This document shows, one piece after another, positions 35,677 through 45,069 of a DNA stretch of 64,000 bases. Made by a program: the position numbers and the translations under genes. Source of the DNA: Candidatus Anaerobutyricum avicola (GTDB lineage: Bacteria; Bacillota; Clostridia; Lachnospirales; Lachnospiraceae); contig DXGQ01000010.1 in NCBI GenBank assembly GCA_019113845.1, positions 1 through 64,000 of the forward strand, in the 5' to 3' direction. Positions within the stretch are counted from its first letter, which is position 1. Every line of letters begins with the position of its first letter. The notes under the pieces were generated by a model. The model did not search any database. It was not told where the DNA came from and worked only from the letters and a program-made list of their open reading frames with translations.

Positions 35677-36702
35677 TCACTCGGTGATCTTCGGCGCCGC
35701 GCAGCTTTGCCGCTCGATCATAAAATGCGGTACGATAATCTTGGTGGCCAGCAGTCCCGGATTTTCGATATGATTGATCATCTGGGAGGCGGCCTCGATG
35801 CCAAGCTGCCGGGAGTTGATATCAATGGACGTCAGCTGCGGGGAAGAGAGCTTGGAAAACAGGGAATTATTGAAGGATATGATCGATAAATCCTCCGGAA
35901 TCCGCAGATGAAGTTCCAGAGCGGTCTTTTCCAGCGCCATGGCGAGGATATCATCGCTGACAAGTACGGCGGTCGGTCTGTCTTTGCCGGAAAGAAAACG
36001 GCGCAGATCGTCCGTTTGTTCCCGCGGGACCTGCGGCATTTCCAGATAATAATTTTCCTCGAAAGGAACGTTGTTTTCGGCGAGGGCGAGCATGTAGCCG
36101 GCCTTTCGGTCAGCGGAGAAAATGCGCTTCAGATCGGTACCTACATAGCCGATCTTCCGGTGGCCCAGCGCATACAGATAGTTGACGGCCTCTCTGGCGG
36201 CGAGGATATTGTCGTTGTCGATGCAGATCGTTTCCCCGGGATACTGGGACGCCTTTCCAATCTGAACAAAGAGAATCCCGTTTTCATAGAGATAGTCGAG
36301 GATCGGGTCGTGTTCGTTGGAGTAAAGAAGGATGATGCCGTCCAGATGATTCTCTTTGACCATGGTGCGGATGGCAGAAAGCAGTTCCTCATTGGTGGCT
36401 CCGGTGATCAGCGTGGTAAAATATTGCTTTTGGTTGCAGAACAGGCTGATCCCCCGCATGGTTTCCAGAAAAAATGAATTCTCATAGGTATCGTCCTCGG
36501 AAACAGGGAGAACGATGCCGATGGTTTTGTTGTTTGGCATGGAAACGCTGCTGTTGCCCGGCTCATAGCCCAGTTCCTGCATGGCTTTGCGCACCCGCTC
36601 TTTTGTCTGGGCGCTGATAGACGGGTGATCGGAACAGGTTCTCGATACGGTGGAGGGAGAGACTCCCGCAAGTTTTGCAACTTCTTTTATGGTAACGTTC
36701 AT
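35677..36702 (-). CDS. LacI family regulator of the maltose locus
   Basis: The 341-residue protein has the LacI HTH (TIKEVAKLAGVSPSTVSR) and hinge, and a periplasmic-binding-protein-like effector domain (KTIGIVLPVSEDD; SDDILAMALEKTA; SIISFNNSLFS). It is divergent from the PTS-mapP-malQ-glgP genes and is the obvious candidate to control them, as MalR does in other Firmicutes. AGGAGGCATTTTT precedes the ATG. A perfect-consensus promoter lies upstream. Confidence 0.92.
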   Translation of the reverse strand: MNVTIKEVAKLAGVSPSTVSRTCSDHPSISAQTKERVRKAMQELGYEPGNSSVSMPNNKTIGIVLPVSEDDTYENSFFLETMRGISLFCNQKQYFTTLITGATNEELLSAIRTMVKENHLDGIILLYSNEHDPILDYLYENGILFVQIGKASQYPGETICIDNDNILAAREAVNYLYALGHRKIGYVGTDLKRIFSADRKAGYMLALAENNVPFEENYYLEMPQVPREQTDDLRRFLSGKDRPTAVLVSDDILAMALEKTALELHLRIPEDLSIISFNNSLFSKLSSPQLTSIDINSRQLGIEAASQMINHIENPGLLATKIIVPHFMIERQSCAAPKITE

Positions 36703-36805
36703 AAAAATGCCTCCTGTGTTGTGCGATTGATTTTTTCAGAGCATAATGGCGCCGCATGAAACAGAGTGATATGCAGACTTTTTTGTTCCTTATCTTCTGT
36801 AAAAG

Positions 36806-36834
36806 ATTATAAAAAAATCAAAAGAAAATGTCAA
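36806..36834 (-). promoter_or_regulatory. Consensus promoter of the LacI-family gene
   Basis: On the minus strand TTGACA (36829-36834), a 17-base spacer and TATAAT (36806-36811). The 36835-37138 intergenic stretch also holds two repeat arrays, the PTS promoter and a leader motif. Confidence 0.85.
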
Positions 36835-36843
36835 TAAATGAAG

Positions 36844-36876
36844 TTGCGTAATAATTGCATTAAATTTGCGTAAATA
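36844..36876 (+). repeat. Three TTGCRT repeats at 11-bp period (array 1)
   Basis: TTGCGTAATAA, TTGCATTAAAT and TTGCGTAAATA start at 36844, 36855 and 36866. The array lies 9 bp upstream of the -35 element of the divergent regulator gene. Confidence 0.75.
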
Positions 36877-36969
36877 AATATACCGGAAAATGTCTTGGGT
36901 ATTATGTATAAAATCGACAGTTCTTTTTTGTGAAAAACACAGAATCTGTAAGAATATTGAAAATTATAA

Positions 36970-36998
36970 TTGAAAAATGAAAGATCATGGGGTATATT
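36970..36998 (+). promoter_or_regulatory. Promoter of the PTS gene
   Basis: TTGAAA (36970-36975), a 17-base spacer and TATATT (36993-36998). The start of transcription would fall near 37005, inside the second repeat array. Confidence 0.65.
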
Positions 36999-37001
36999 TA
37001 A

Positions 37002-37040
37002 TGCAAACATAGCGCAAATATAGCGCAAACAATACGCAAC
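37002..37040 (-). repeat. Four opposed TTGCGY repeats at 11-bp period (array 2)
   Basis: GCAA cores start at 37003, 37014, 37025 and 37036. Read on the minus strand the units are TTGCGTATTGT, TTGCGCTATAT, TTGCGCTATGT and a final TTGCAT, the same consensus as array 1 but facing it. The array covers the first bases of the PTS transcript, a repressing position. Confidence 0.75.
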
Positions 37041-37074
37041 ACAATAACACAGATAACTCAAGCAGAGGAGAAAG

Positions 37075-37123
37075 TTTGAAAGTAAACTTTCAAATCTGCC
37101 AGGATTGACGCAGGAAATGCGTC
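37075..37123 (+). promoter_or_regulatory. Two-hairpin leader motif, copy 2
   Basis: Hairpin 1 is 8 bp (37075-37082 with 37087-37094) with a TAAA loop, followed by a 12-base linker (TCTGCCAGGATT) and hairpin 2 GACGCA/TGCGTC (37107-37112 with 37118-37123) with loop GGAAA. It ends 15 bases before the PTS start. See the copy at 27589-27635. Confidence 0.65.
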
Positions 37124-37138
37124 GGGGAAGGAGAGAAA

Positions 37139-39352
37139 ATGAAGAACACAAAGATTTTGGCTCCGGTAAAAGGAAAAGTCATCCCTCTGGAGCAGGTCCC
37201 GGATGAGGTCTTTGCAGAGAAAGTCCTCGGAGACGGCGTTGCCATTATTCCGGAGGACGGAAAGATTTACAGTCCGGTGGACGGAACCATCACAACGATC
37301 ACCGATTCTCTGCATGCCTATGGATTTGAGACAGAGGACGGCATCCAGATGATCGTGCATTTTGGACTGGAGACGGTGAATCTCAAAGGAAAAGGTTTTA
37401 CTTCCAGGGTGAAAGTGGGAGATAAGGTGAAGGCCGGCGATCTGGTGGCAGAGGTGGATCTGGATTATCTGAAAGAGAACCATGTGGAGACGATCACACC
37501 GGTGATCGTCTGCGGCGGCATCCCGTATGATGAGCTGATGTTCCAGTACGGGGAGACGGAGGCAAGAGAAGTGCTGATCCGGACAAAAGAAGCGCCGCAG
37601 GCGGCAGAACCGGCAGCCGGAGCCACTCAGACAAAGAGCACAAAGACGGTAAAAGAAAATAAAGAGGTTGCAAAAGAGACGAAAAAGAGAGAAGATAAGG
37701 GAGAACAGAAAGCAAAGAAAAAGTTACCGATCAATTTTGACTTTTTGCAGAAGCTTGGAAAGGTATTGATGACCGTCATCGCCGTGATGCCGGCGGCCGG
37801 GCTGATGATCAGTATCGGAAATCTGATCGTGATCGTGGGCGGCGATGTATCCGCCGTGACGACCTTCGGTACGACGGTGGCGGAGATCGGCTGGGGAATC
37901 ATCAACAACCTGCACATCCTGTTTGCGGCGGCCATCGGCGGTTCCTGGGCGAAGGAACGGGCTGGCGGAGCTTTCGCGGCAGTGATTGCCTTTTGTCTTA
38001 TCAATGTCATCACCGGAGCGGTGCTCGGCGTGAGCAGCGATATGCTGGCTGACCCGAACGCTGTCACCCACACACTTTTTGGTCAGGAAATCCTGGTCGC
38101 TGACTACTTTGTAGATATCCTGGGCAAACCGGCACTGAACATGGGTGTGTTTGTCGGTATCATCTCCGGTTTTGTGGGAGCCAACGCCTACAATAAATAT
38201 TATAACTTCCGGAAGCTGCCGGACGCGTTATCCTTCTTTAATGGAAAACGTTTCGTGCCGCTGGTCGTTATTTTCTATTCCGCTGTCACCGCTGTGATCC
38301 TGAGTGTGATCTGGCCGGTGGTACAGACGGGAATCAACAACTTCGGTATCTGGATCGCCAATTCTTCCGATATCTCGCCAATCCTGGCGCCGTTTGTATA
38401 CGGAACGCTGGAACGTCTGCTGCTGCCGTTCGGTCTGCATCATATGCTGACGATTCCAATGAACTACACCTCTTTCGGAGGAACTTACACGATTCTCACA
38501 GGCGCCAATGCCGGAACGCAGGTGTTCGGACAGGACCCGCTCTGGCTCGCCTGGGTAACGGATCTGATCAACTTAAAGGACGCCGGAGATATGGCGGCAT
38601 ACCAGCACTTACTGACAACCGTGACTCCTGCCCGCTTCAAAGTCGGACAGATGATCGGCGCGACCGGACTGCTTCTCGGTATCGCCCTGGCCATGTTCCG
38701 GAGAGTAGAGCCTGCAAGAAAGAAACAGTACAAATCCATCTTTTTCTCTACGGTGGCTGCTGTCTTCTTAACAGGTGTTACGGAGCCGTTGGAGTTTATG
38801 TTCATGTTCGCGGCACTGCCATTATACGTGATCTACGCCGTGTTACAGGGATGCGCCTTTGCCATGGCGGGTATCATCGACCTGCGGTTACATTCCTTCG
38901 GTAATCTGGAGTTTATCACGAGAATCCCGATGTCCATCAAGGCCGGACTTGGCGGCGACATCATCAACTTCCTGATCTGCGTGGTCGTGTTCTTTGTCAT
39001 CGGCTACTTTGTCGCCTACTTTATGATCGGCAAGTTTAAATATGCGACGCCGGGACGCCTCGGAAACTACATGGAAGAAGAGGAAGAAGGCGGCGGCAAT
39101 GCCGCGACCGGACAGGGCAGTGAGAAGGCGGAACGCATCATCGCCCTCCTTGGAGGAAGAGAAAATATCACGCTGGTCGACGCCTGCATGACGAGACTCC
39201 GTGTGACCGTCAAAGATGTGGATAAGGTGGCTGACCTTCCGGCATGGAAGGCAGAAGGAGCCATGGGTCTGATCAAAAAGGATAACGGCATCCAGGCCGT
39301 GTACGGGCCAAAAGCCGATGTGCTGAAATCGGATATCAACGATATCTTATGA
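37139..39352 (+). CDS. PTS glucose/maltose-type transporter, EIIA-EIIC-EIIB
   Basis: The 737-residue protein imports and phosphorylates sugar. The N-terminal EIIA domain (1-150) carries the phospho-His motif MIVHFGLETV (His 74). A charged Lys/Glu linker (150-195) leads to the EIIC membrane domain (about 200-630, around ten segments; GLHHMLTIPMNY, EPLEFMFMF). The C-terminal EIIB domain has the phospho-Cys in VDACMTRLRV (Cys 683). The A-C-B order and its neighbours (EEP phosphatase, MalQ, phosphorylase) suggest a maltose-type MalT transporter; glucose cannot be excluded. GGAAGGAG precedes the ATG. Confidence 0.9.
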   Translation: MKNTKILAPVKGKVIPLEQVPDEVFAEKVLGDGVAIIPEDGKIYSPVDGTITTITDSLHAYGFETEDGIQMIVHFGLETVNLKGKGFTSRVKVGDKVKAGDLVAEVDLDYLKENHVETITPVIVCGGIPYDELMFQYGETEAREVLIRTKEAPQAAEPAAGATQTKSTKTVKENKEVAKETKKREDKGEQKAKKKLPINFDFLQKLGKVLMTVIAVMPAAGLMISIGNLIVIVGGDVSAVTTFGTTVAEIGWGIINNLHILFAAAIGGSWAKERAGGAFAAVIAFCLINVITGAVLGVSSDMLADPNAVTHTLFGQEILVADYFVDILGKPALNMGVFVGIISGFVGANAYNKYYNFRKLPDALSFFNGKRFVPLVVIFYSAVTAVILSVIWPVVQTGINNFGIWIANSSDISPILAPFVYGTLERLLLPFGLHHMLTIPMNYTSFGGTYTILTGANAGTQVFGQDPLWLAWVTDLINLKDAGDMAAYQHLLTTVTPARFKVGQMIGATGLLLGIALAMFRRVEPARKKQYKSIFFSTVAAVFLTGVTEPLEFMFMFAALPLYVIYAVLQGCAFAMAGIIDLRLHSFGNLEFITRIPMSIKAGLGGDIINFLICVVVFFVIGYFVAYFMIGKFKYATPGRLGNYMEEEEEGGGNAATGQGSEKAERIIALLGGRENITLVDACMTRLRVTVKDVDKVADLPAWKAEGAMGLIKKDNGIQAVYGPKADVLKSDINDIL

Positions 39353-39424
39353 AAATATGCGCCATAACCTTGATGGAATCCGACATTTAGATAAAGAAGA
39401 AAACGGATAGAGGGAGTATGCATA

Positions 39425-40384
39425 ATGAAAATGCTGACCTTAAATATGAACAGCCATGCCCGCGATTTTAAGCGGGAGGAGCTGGAAAAAACGATACATT
39501 TCCTGGCAGAGTATATGAGGAAGGAGCAGGTGGATATCGCGGCTCTGCAGGAGTGCGGGCAAACCTCCGGGGTAGCGTGCTGGGAGGGGGAGATCCCTCC
39601 CGGATTTCACTCCGGTGGCAGCGGTATCGCGCTCAAAGAAGACAATGCGGCGGCGCTCCTTGCCGCCGTCCTCTCAGAAGCCGGGGAGAACTATGACTGG
39701 ACCTGGGGAGGCGTCAAACAGGGGTACGGGAAGTATGACGAGGGGCTGGCGATTTTCAGCCGCCGTCCCATCCGGGAAACGGATTTTTTCACCGTCTCCC
39801 GGCAGGACGCCTTTGATAACTGGAAGACCCGGAAGATCCTTGGCGCCTCTGTCTTGCTTGACGGGCAGACCGGCTGGTTTTACGACGTGCATCTTGGCTG
39901 GTGGGAAGATGAGGAAGAACCGTCGGGAGAGCAGATAAAACGGCTGCAGGGACATATTTTCTGTGAACCGTCAGCCAGGAAACCGGTATTTCCACCGGGA
40001 CTGTGTTCCTGTAAGATCGATTATCGGACTTCGGACAGTGACGACGCGCTTCCGGTCAGAAAACCGGCAATATTTTTGCTGGGAGATTTCAACAGTCCGG
40101 CGGATGTGCCGGGGGAAGGATATGCTATGATGAAAGCCCTTGGGTGGCAGGATACCTGGGAGCTGGCAGAGCAAAAGGACGACGGCATCACTGTCCCGGG
40201 CGCCATCGACGGCTGGCGGGACGGCGGGAGTAAGGGGATGCGGATCGATTATATCTGGACGAGAGAGCCTTTTGCCGTGCGCTCTTCCCGGGTGATCTTT
40301 TCCGGCGGCAGCGAGCCGGTCATCTCCGACCACTTTGGCGTTATGGCAGAGATAGAGACAGAGAACAGGAGGGAACAGGCATGA
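39425..40384 (+). CDS. mapP: EEP-family hydrolase, probable maltose-6'-phosphate phosphatase
   Basis: The 319-residue protein is of the endonuclease/exonuclease/phosphatase family. Catalytic motifs are LQECG (about 41), HLGWW (about 156), GDFNSP (about 221) and SDHFG near the end. MapP of Enterococcus faecalis, which removes the phosphate from maltose-6'-phosphate made by the MalT PTS, belongs to this family and is encoded beside the transporter. The same context here, between a PTS and malQ, supports the assignment, which stays inference. It overlaps malQ by four bases. Confidence 0.75.
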   Translation: MKMLTLNMNSHARDFKREELEKTIHFLAEYMRKEQVDIAALQECGQTSGVACWEGEIPPGFHSGGSGIALKEDNAAALLAAVLSEAGENYDWTWGGVKQGYGKYDEGLAIFSRRPIRETDFFTVSRQDAFDNWKTRKILGASVLLDGQTGWFYDVHLGWWEDEEEPSGEQIKRLQGHIFCEPSARKPVFPPGLCSCKIDYRTSDSDDALPVRKPAIFLLGDFNSPADVPGEGYAMMKALGWQDTWELAEQKDDGITVPGAIDGWRDGGSKGMRIDYIWTREPFAVRSSRVIFSGGSEPVISDHFGVMAEIETENRREQA

Positions 40385-41877
40385 GAGAGAGCGGGATTTT
40401 ACTCCCGGTGAGCAGTCTTCCGTCGAAATACGGCATCGGCTGCTTTTCCGCGGAGGCGTATGAATTTGTAGATCAGCTGAGAGAGGCGGGACAATCCTGC
40501 TGGCAGATCCTGCCGCTGGGACCGACGGGATACGGGGATTCCCCGTATCAGTCTTTCTCTACCTTTGCGGGGAATCCATATTTCATCGACCTTGACCGGC
40601 TGGTCTCCTGTGGATGGCTTCGGGCAGAAGACTGTGCGGCGGTTTCCTTCGGGGAGAATCCCCGTTTCGTCGATTATGAAAAAATGTATGCGGAACGTTT
40701 TTGGCTTCTTCGACAGGCTTTTCGCAATAGTCAAATCGAGGAGAGTGAGGATTTCCGGCGTTTCGTGAGAGAAAACGAGCGCTGGCTTCCGGACTATGCG
40801 CTCTACATGGCGCTCAAGAAAGAAAATGATGAAAAGCCGTGGACAGAGTGGGAGGAGGGACTTCGTTTCCGGGACGCCGGTCTTCTCAGCGCAAAAAAAG
40901 AAGAGCTCCGGGAGGACATCTGTTTCCACGAATTCTTACAATACGAATTCCAGCGGCAGTGGCAGGAGCTTAAGACTTACGCCAACAGCCGGGGGATCAA
41001 GATCATCGGCGATATCCCGATCTATGTGTCGCTGGACAGCGCGGACGCCTGGGCGGGTCGGGAACTGTTCCAGTTTGATGAAAACGGGTACCCGACCGCA
41101 GTGGCCGGCTGCCCGCCGGACGGCTTCTCCGCCACAGGACAGCTTTGGGGAAATCCACTCTACGACTGGAACTATCACGAGAAGACAGGATTTCGCTGGT
41201 GGATGGAACGCCTGTCGTTTTGCTACTCCATGTATGATGTACTGCGAATCGACCATTTCCGCGGATTTGACGAATACTATTCCATTCCTTACGGGGAGAC
41301 GACGGCGATCAAAGGTCACTGGGAAAAGGGACCGGGCCTCGCGCTCTTTCTCCGGGCAAAAGAGGAGCTGCCGGGCAAGGAGATTATCGCGGAAGACTTG
41401 GGCTATGTGACGGATTCCGTGCGGAAACTGGTGAGGGATACCGGGTTTCCGGGCATGAAGGTGTTGGAGTTTGCCTTTGATTCCAGAGATACCGGCAGCG
41501 CCTCCGACTACCTTCCGCACAATTACAGTCCAAACTGCGTGGTATACACCGGCACCCACGACAATGAGACGGCGACGGGGTGGTTCTGCCACGGACTGAA
41601 AGAAGAAGAAAAGCAGATGGTCCGGGATTATTTCTGTGCGGACAATGTCGCCGACGAAAACATGTACCTGCCGCTCATCTGCGGAGCGATGCGCAGCGTG
41701 GCAAAGCTCTGTGTCATCCCGATGCAGGACATCTTCGGATATGACAACACAGCGAGGATGAATACCCCGTCCACAACGGGAGGAAACTGGAAATGGCGGC
41801 TTTTGCCGGGAGAATTTTCTCCGGAAGTCCGCGAGAAGTTTGCGGCCATCACAAGACGGTACGGCAGGGCGAGGTAA
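40381..41877 (+). CDS. malQ: 4-alpha-glucanotransferase (amylomaltase)
   Basis: MalQ moves glucan chains between maltodextrins and releases glucose. The 498-residue GH77 protein has the expected length and motifs: SSLPSKYGIGCF, GNPYFIDLDRL, the nucleophile region LRIDHFRGFDEYY, the acid/base region IIAEDLGYVT and TGTHDNETATGWF. Its ATG overlaps the mapP stop (ATGA), so the two are coupled. Confidence 0.95.
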   Translation: MRESGILLPVSSLPSKYGIGCFSAEAYEFVDQLREAGQSCWQILPLGPTGYGDSPYQSFSTFAGNPYFIDLDRLVSCGWLRAEDCAAVSFGENPRFVDYEKMYAERFWLLRQAFRNSQIEESEDFRRFVRENERWLPDYALYMALKKENDEKPWTEWEEGLRFRDAGLLSAKKEELREDICFHEFLQYEFQRQWQELKTYANSRGIKIIGDIPIYVSLDSADAWAGRELFQFDENGYPTAVAGCPPDGFSATGQLWGNPLYDWNYHEKTGFRWWMERLSFCYSMYDVLRIDHFRGFDEYYSIPYGETTAIKGHWEKGPGLALFLRAKEELPGKEIIAEDLGYVTDSVRKLVRDTGFPGMKVLEFAFDSRDTGSASDYLPHNYSPNCVVYTGTHDNETATGWFCHGLKEEEKQMVRDYFCADNVADENMYLPLICGAMRSVAKLCVIPMQDIFGYDNTARMNTPSTTGGNWKWRLLPGEFSPEVREKFAAITRRYGRAR

Positions 41878-41993
41878 AGAGTTCCTACCTTCCCGCAATC
41901 TCCGAATTCCATGTAAAATGCGTAATAGAAAGCAACAGAGAACCATAACATAAAATCAGAAGATAGATATCGAAGGTGAAGGAGGAAATGACG

Positions 41994-44261
41994 ATGAACA
42001 AAACAGTGAATCTGCAGGAGACATTGACCGGACTTCTCGGGAAAGAGATCAGACAGGCGTCCAATGAGGAAATCTATGGGGCGCTTCTGACCATGGTACA
42101 AACGATGGCGGAGGGGAGGGAAAGAGCAGACGCCAAAAAGAAACTGTATTACATTTCCGCTGAGTTTTTAATCGGAAAACTTCTCTCCAACAACATGATC
42201 AATCTGGGGATTTACCAGGAAGTCAAAGAGATTCTGGAGGAGAACGGAAAGAATCTGGCAGAGATTGAGGAGATTGAGCCGGAACCGTCTCTCGGAAACG
42301 GGGGTCTTGGACGGCTGGCAGCCTGCTTCCTTGATTCCATCGCGACGCTGGGGCTTGCCGGCGACGGTATCGGTCTTAATTATCATCTGGGACTGTTTAA
42401 ACAGGAGTTTGAGAACCGGCTGCAAAAGGAAACGCCAAATCCATGGATCACAGACAAATCCTGGCTGAAAAAGACGGACGTCACCTATCCGGTGTATTTT
42501 AACGGCCTGAAGGTCCGGGCGAGGATGTACGATATCGAGGTGACCGGCTATGATAATCAGAGCAACAAGCTGCATCTTTTCGACATCGATTCGGTGGACG
42601 AGAGCCTGGTGGGAGAGGGCATCGCATTTAACAAAGAGGATATTGAAAAAAATCTTACGCTGTTTCTGTACCCGGACGACGCGGACGAGAGCGGCCGTTT
42701 GCTGCGGATCTACCAGCAGTATTTTATGGTCAGCAGCGGCGCACAGCTCATTCTGGATGAATGTGTGGCAAAGGGCTGTAATCTCTATGATCTGCCGGAC
42801 TACGCGGTCATCCAGATCAATGATACCCACCCGACCATGGTAATCCCGGAGCTGATCCGTCTGCTCGTCCGCAGAGGACTGGACATGGACGACGCCATCG
42901 ACGTGGTAAGCAGAACCTGCGCTTACACAAACCACACCATTCTGGCAGAAGCGCTGGAAAAATGGCCGGTGCATTATCTGAAAAAAGTGGTGCCGCAGCT
43001 GGTCCCGATCATCGAAGTGCTGGACGATAAGGTAAGGAGACGTTTTGATGATGAGAGAGTCGCCATCATTGACCGGTACGACACCGTGCACATGGCCCAC
43101 ATCGACATTCACTACGGTTTCAGCGTCAACGGTGTGGCAGCGCTCCACACGGAAATCCTGAAAAATACGGAGCTGCATCCTTTTTATCAGATTTATCCGG
43201 AGAAATTTAATAACAAGACAAACGGCATCACCTTCCGCCGCTGGCTTCTGCACTGCAACCCGATGCTGGCCGGTTACATTGAGAGCCTCATCGGAAACGG
43301 ATTTAAGAAGGACGCCTCCGAGCTTTCGAAATTGCTGGCATATAAGGACGATGACGCCGTGCTCACGAAACTGATGGAAATCAAACATAAAAATAAAGAG
43401 GCGCTCTGCGCGTATCTGAAAGACACCCAGGGCCTGTCCATCAGCCCGGACACCATCTTTGATATTCAGGTGAAACGTCTCCATGAATACAAACGCCAGC
43501 AGTTAAATGCTCTGTACATCATTGATAAATATCTGGAAATCAAGACCGGCAGGATTCCGGCAGCGCCGGTGACTGCCATCTTTGGCGCAAAAGCGGCTCC
43601 TGCCTACACCATTGCCAAAGATATCATTCACCTGATTCTCTGCCTGCAGGAGATCATCAATAACGATCCGGAGGTCAACAACTATTTGCGGGTGGTCATG
43701 GTAGAAAACTATAACGTGACAAAGGCGGAAAAACTGATCCCTGCCTGCGATATCTCCGAGCAGATCTCGCTGGCGTCCAAGGAAGCCAGCGGCACCGGAA
43801 ACATGAAGTTCATGTTAAACGGCGCGGTGACCCTCGGTACCGAGGATGGCGCCAACGTGGAGATTCATGAAGCTGTGGGCGATGATAACATTTTCGTCTT
43901 TGGCGCTTCCAGCGAGGAAGTGATCAGACACTACGCAAAAGGAGACTATGTGGCAAGAGATTACTACGAAAACAATCCGGCCATCCACGCAGCCATTGAC
44001 TTTATCACAGGCGATGCCATGCTGAAAGTGGGACAGAAAGAGAATCTCGAGCGGCTGAAAAATGAACTGATCAATAAGGACTGGTTTATGACACTCCTTG
44101 ACTTTGATTCCTACAAGGAGACGAAAGAGAGAGCGCTGCAGGCTTATACCGATGAAAAAGAGTGGGCGAAAAAGACGCTTGTGAACATTGCCAAAGCAGG
44201 TTTCTTCTCTTCCGACCGGACGATTGAAGAATATAACAGGGATATCTGGCATTTAGCGTAG
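41994..44261 (+). CDS. glgP: Glycogen/maltodextrin phosphorylase
   Basis: The 755-residue GT35 enzyme splits alpha-1,4-glucans with phosphate to give glucose-1-phosphate. It shows [46 protein letters not shown] and the PLP-lysine motif [17 protein letters not shown] 41994 is chosen because AGGAGG at 41980-41985 lies eight bases away; two other in-frame starts (41976, 41988) are too close to or upstream of it. A strong terminator follows. Confidence 0.96.
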   Translation: MNKTVNLQETLTGLLGKEIRQASNEEIYGALLTMVQTMAEGRERADAKKKLYYISAEFLIGKLLSNNMINLGIYQEVKEILEENGKNLAEIEEIEPEPSLGNGGLGRLAACFLDSIATLGLAGDGIGLNYHLGLFKQEFENRLQKETPNPWITDKSWLKKTDVTYPVYFNGLKVRARMYDIEVTGYDNQSNKLHLFDIDSVDESLVGEGIAFNKEDIEKNLTLFLYPDDADESGRLLRIYQQYFMVSSGAQLILDECVAKGCNLYDLPDYAVIQINDTHPTMVIPELIRLLVRRGLDMDDAIDVVSRTCAYTNHTILAEALEKWPVHYLKKVVPQLVPIIEVLDDKVRRRFDDERVAIIDRYDTVHMAHIDIHYGFSVNGVAALHTEILKNTELHPFYQIYPEKFNNKTNGITFRRWLLHCNPMLAGYIESLIGNGFKKDASELSKLLAYKDDDAVLTKLMEIKHKNKEALCAYLKDTQGLSISPDTIFDIQVKRLHEYKRQQLNALYIIDKYLEIKTGRIPAAPVTAIFGAKAAPAYTIAKDIIHLILCLQEIINNDPEVNNYLRVVMVENYNVTKAEKLIPACDISEQISLASKEASGTGNMKFMLNGAVTLGTEDGANVEIHEAVGDDNIFVFGASSEEVIRHYAKGDYVARDYYENNPAIHAAIDFITGDAMLKVGQKENLERLKNELINKDWFMTLLDFDSYKETKERALQAYTDEKEWAKKTLVNIAKAGFFSSDRTIEEYNRDIWHLA

Positions 44262-44280
44262 TTTATTGATGCCTGAGGAG

Positions 44281-44316
44281 AAAAACTGCCTGCAATAATC
44301 TGCAGGCAGTTTTTTT
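44281..44316 (+). terminator. Bidirectional terminator after glgP
   Basis: AAAAACTGCCTGCA (44281-44294) pairs with its complement (44301-44314) around ATAATC, with seven T on the plus strand and five A on the other flank. It ends glgP and also suits the convergent ABC operon. Confidence 0.92.
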
Positions 44317-44329
44317 CGGCAAAACCGGA

Positions 44330-45067
44330 TCACGCCCGCACATCTCTTGTACGAAGCTGCCAGATGGCGATGCCTAGAAAGAGGACAAAGAAAACTCCGA
44401 CGGAGACAAAGAAGGATGCCGTGGCGGAAAAAGAGGCGAGTACGTCTTCGTTTTGATTGGAGTTCATGCCAAGCAGCATGAGAGAGTAAGGCCAGAAATT
44501 ACCGAGATCCGCGTTGTTCATCAACATGCCCGCGATGCTTCCGAACAGAGCGATGCCGATCGGGATGGCAAAGTTCCGTATCAGCATGGATAGGAGAAGC
44601 TGCAGGGAGGCGATGGCGATGGCTGCCAGCGTTCCGCGGATCAGCCAGAAAATGATCTCCGGAGAAAAGATGCCGGGAAGTCCCGCCAGTTTGCCGCTGA
44701 TAAAGAAGAGGATGCTGACCCAGATCTGTGTGAAAACGGTCACTTTCATGATGCACACAAGTTTTGCCAGATAGCTGTCAAAGATGGAGACCGGCATGCT
44801 CATGAAGTGGTTCCAGTTGTTGTGCGTGTGCTCCAGCCGCCAGGTGTAGGAACAGTAAATGCCGATGAGCGGCGCGTAGAAAAAGGAGGCGTAAAAAAGC
44901 GTGATCTGCGTCCAGAGAGAGTACCAGCCGCTTTTTAAAAGCTCCAGATTCTGAAGATAATTGAAGGTTCCCATGATGGCGGGAATGATCGGGATGGCGA
45001 TAAACGCCAGATAGATGACGGAATGTTTGAATTTCATGTTTTCCGCCTGTATACAACGTAACAGCAT
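44330..45067 (-). CDS. Lantibiotic-immunity-type ABC permease (LanG/MutG-like)
   Basis: The 245-residue protein has six predicted membrane segments of the ABC-2 type and the small size and residue pattern (MLLRCIQAENMKFKHS, WRLEHTHNNWNHFM) of LanE/LanG permeases. These pump lantibiotics out of the membrane. The ATG at 45067 has AGGAAG eight bases upstream; a GTG at 45073 is an alternative. It is the last gene of an ATPase-permease-permease operon, divergent from a two-component system. Confidence 0.82.
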   Translation of the reverse strand: MLLRCIQAENMKFKHSVIYLAFIAIPIIPAIMGTFNYLQNLELLKSGWYSLWTQITLFYASFFYAPLIGIYCSYTWRLEHTHNNWNHFMSMPVSIFDSYLAKLVCIMKVTVFTQIWVSILFFISGKLAGLPGIFSPEIIFWLIRGTLAAIAIASLQLLLSMLIRNFAIPIGIALFGSIAGMLMNNADLGNFWPYSLMLLGMNSNQNEDVLASFSATASFFVSVGVFFVLFLGIAIWQLRTRDVRA

Positions 45068-45069
45068 AG

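Noticed and set aside
36844-37040. Replication iterons or plasmid origin
   Set aside because: The repeats flank divergent promoters of a sugar locus and no replication protein is near; a regulatory role is more likely.
42168-43484. 438-residue minus-strand open frame
   Set aside because: Antisense shadow of the glucan phosphorylase gene.
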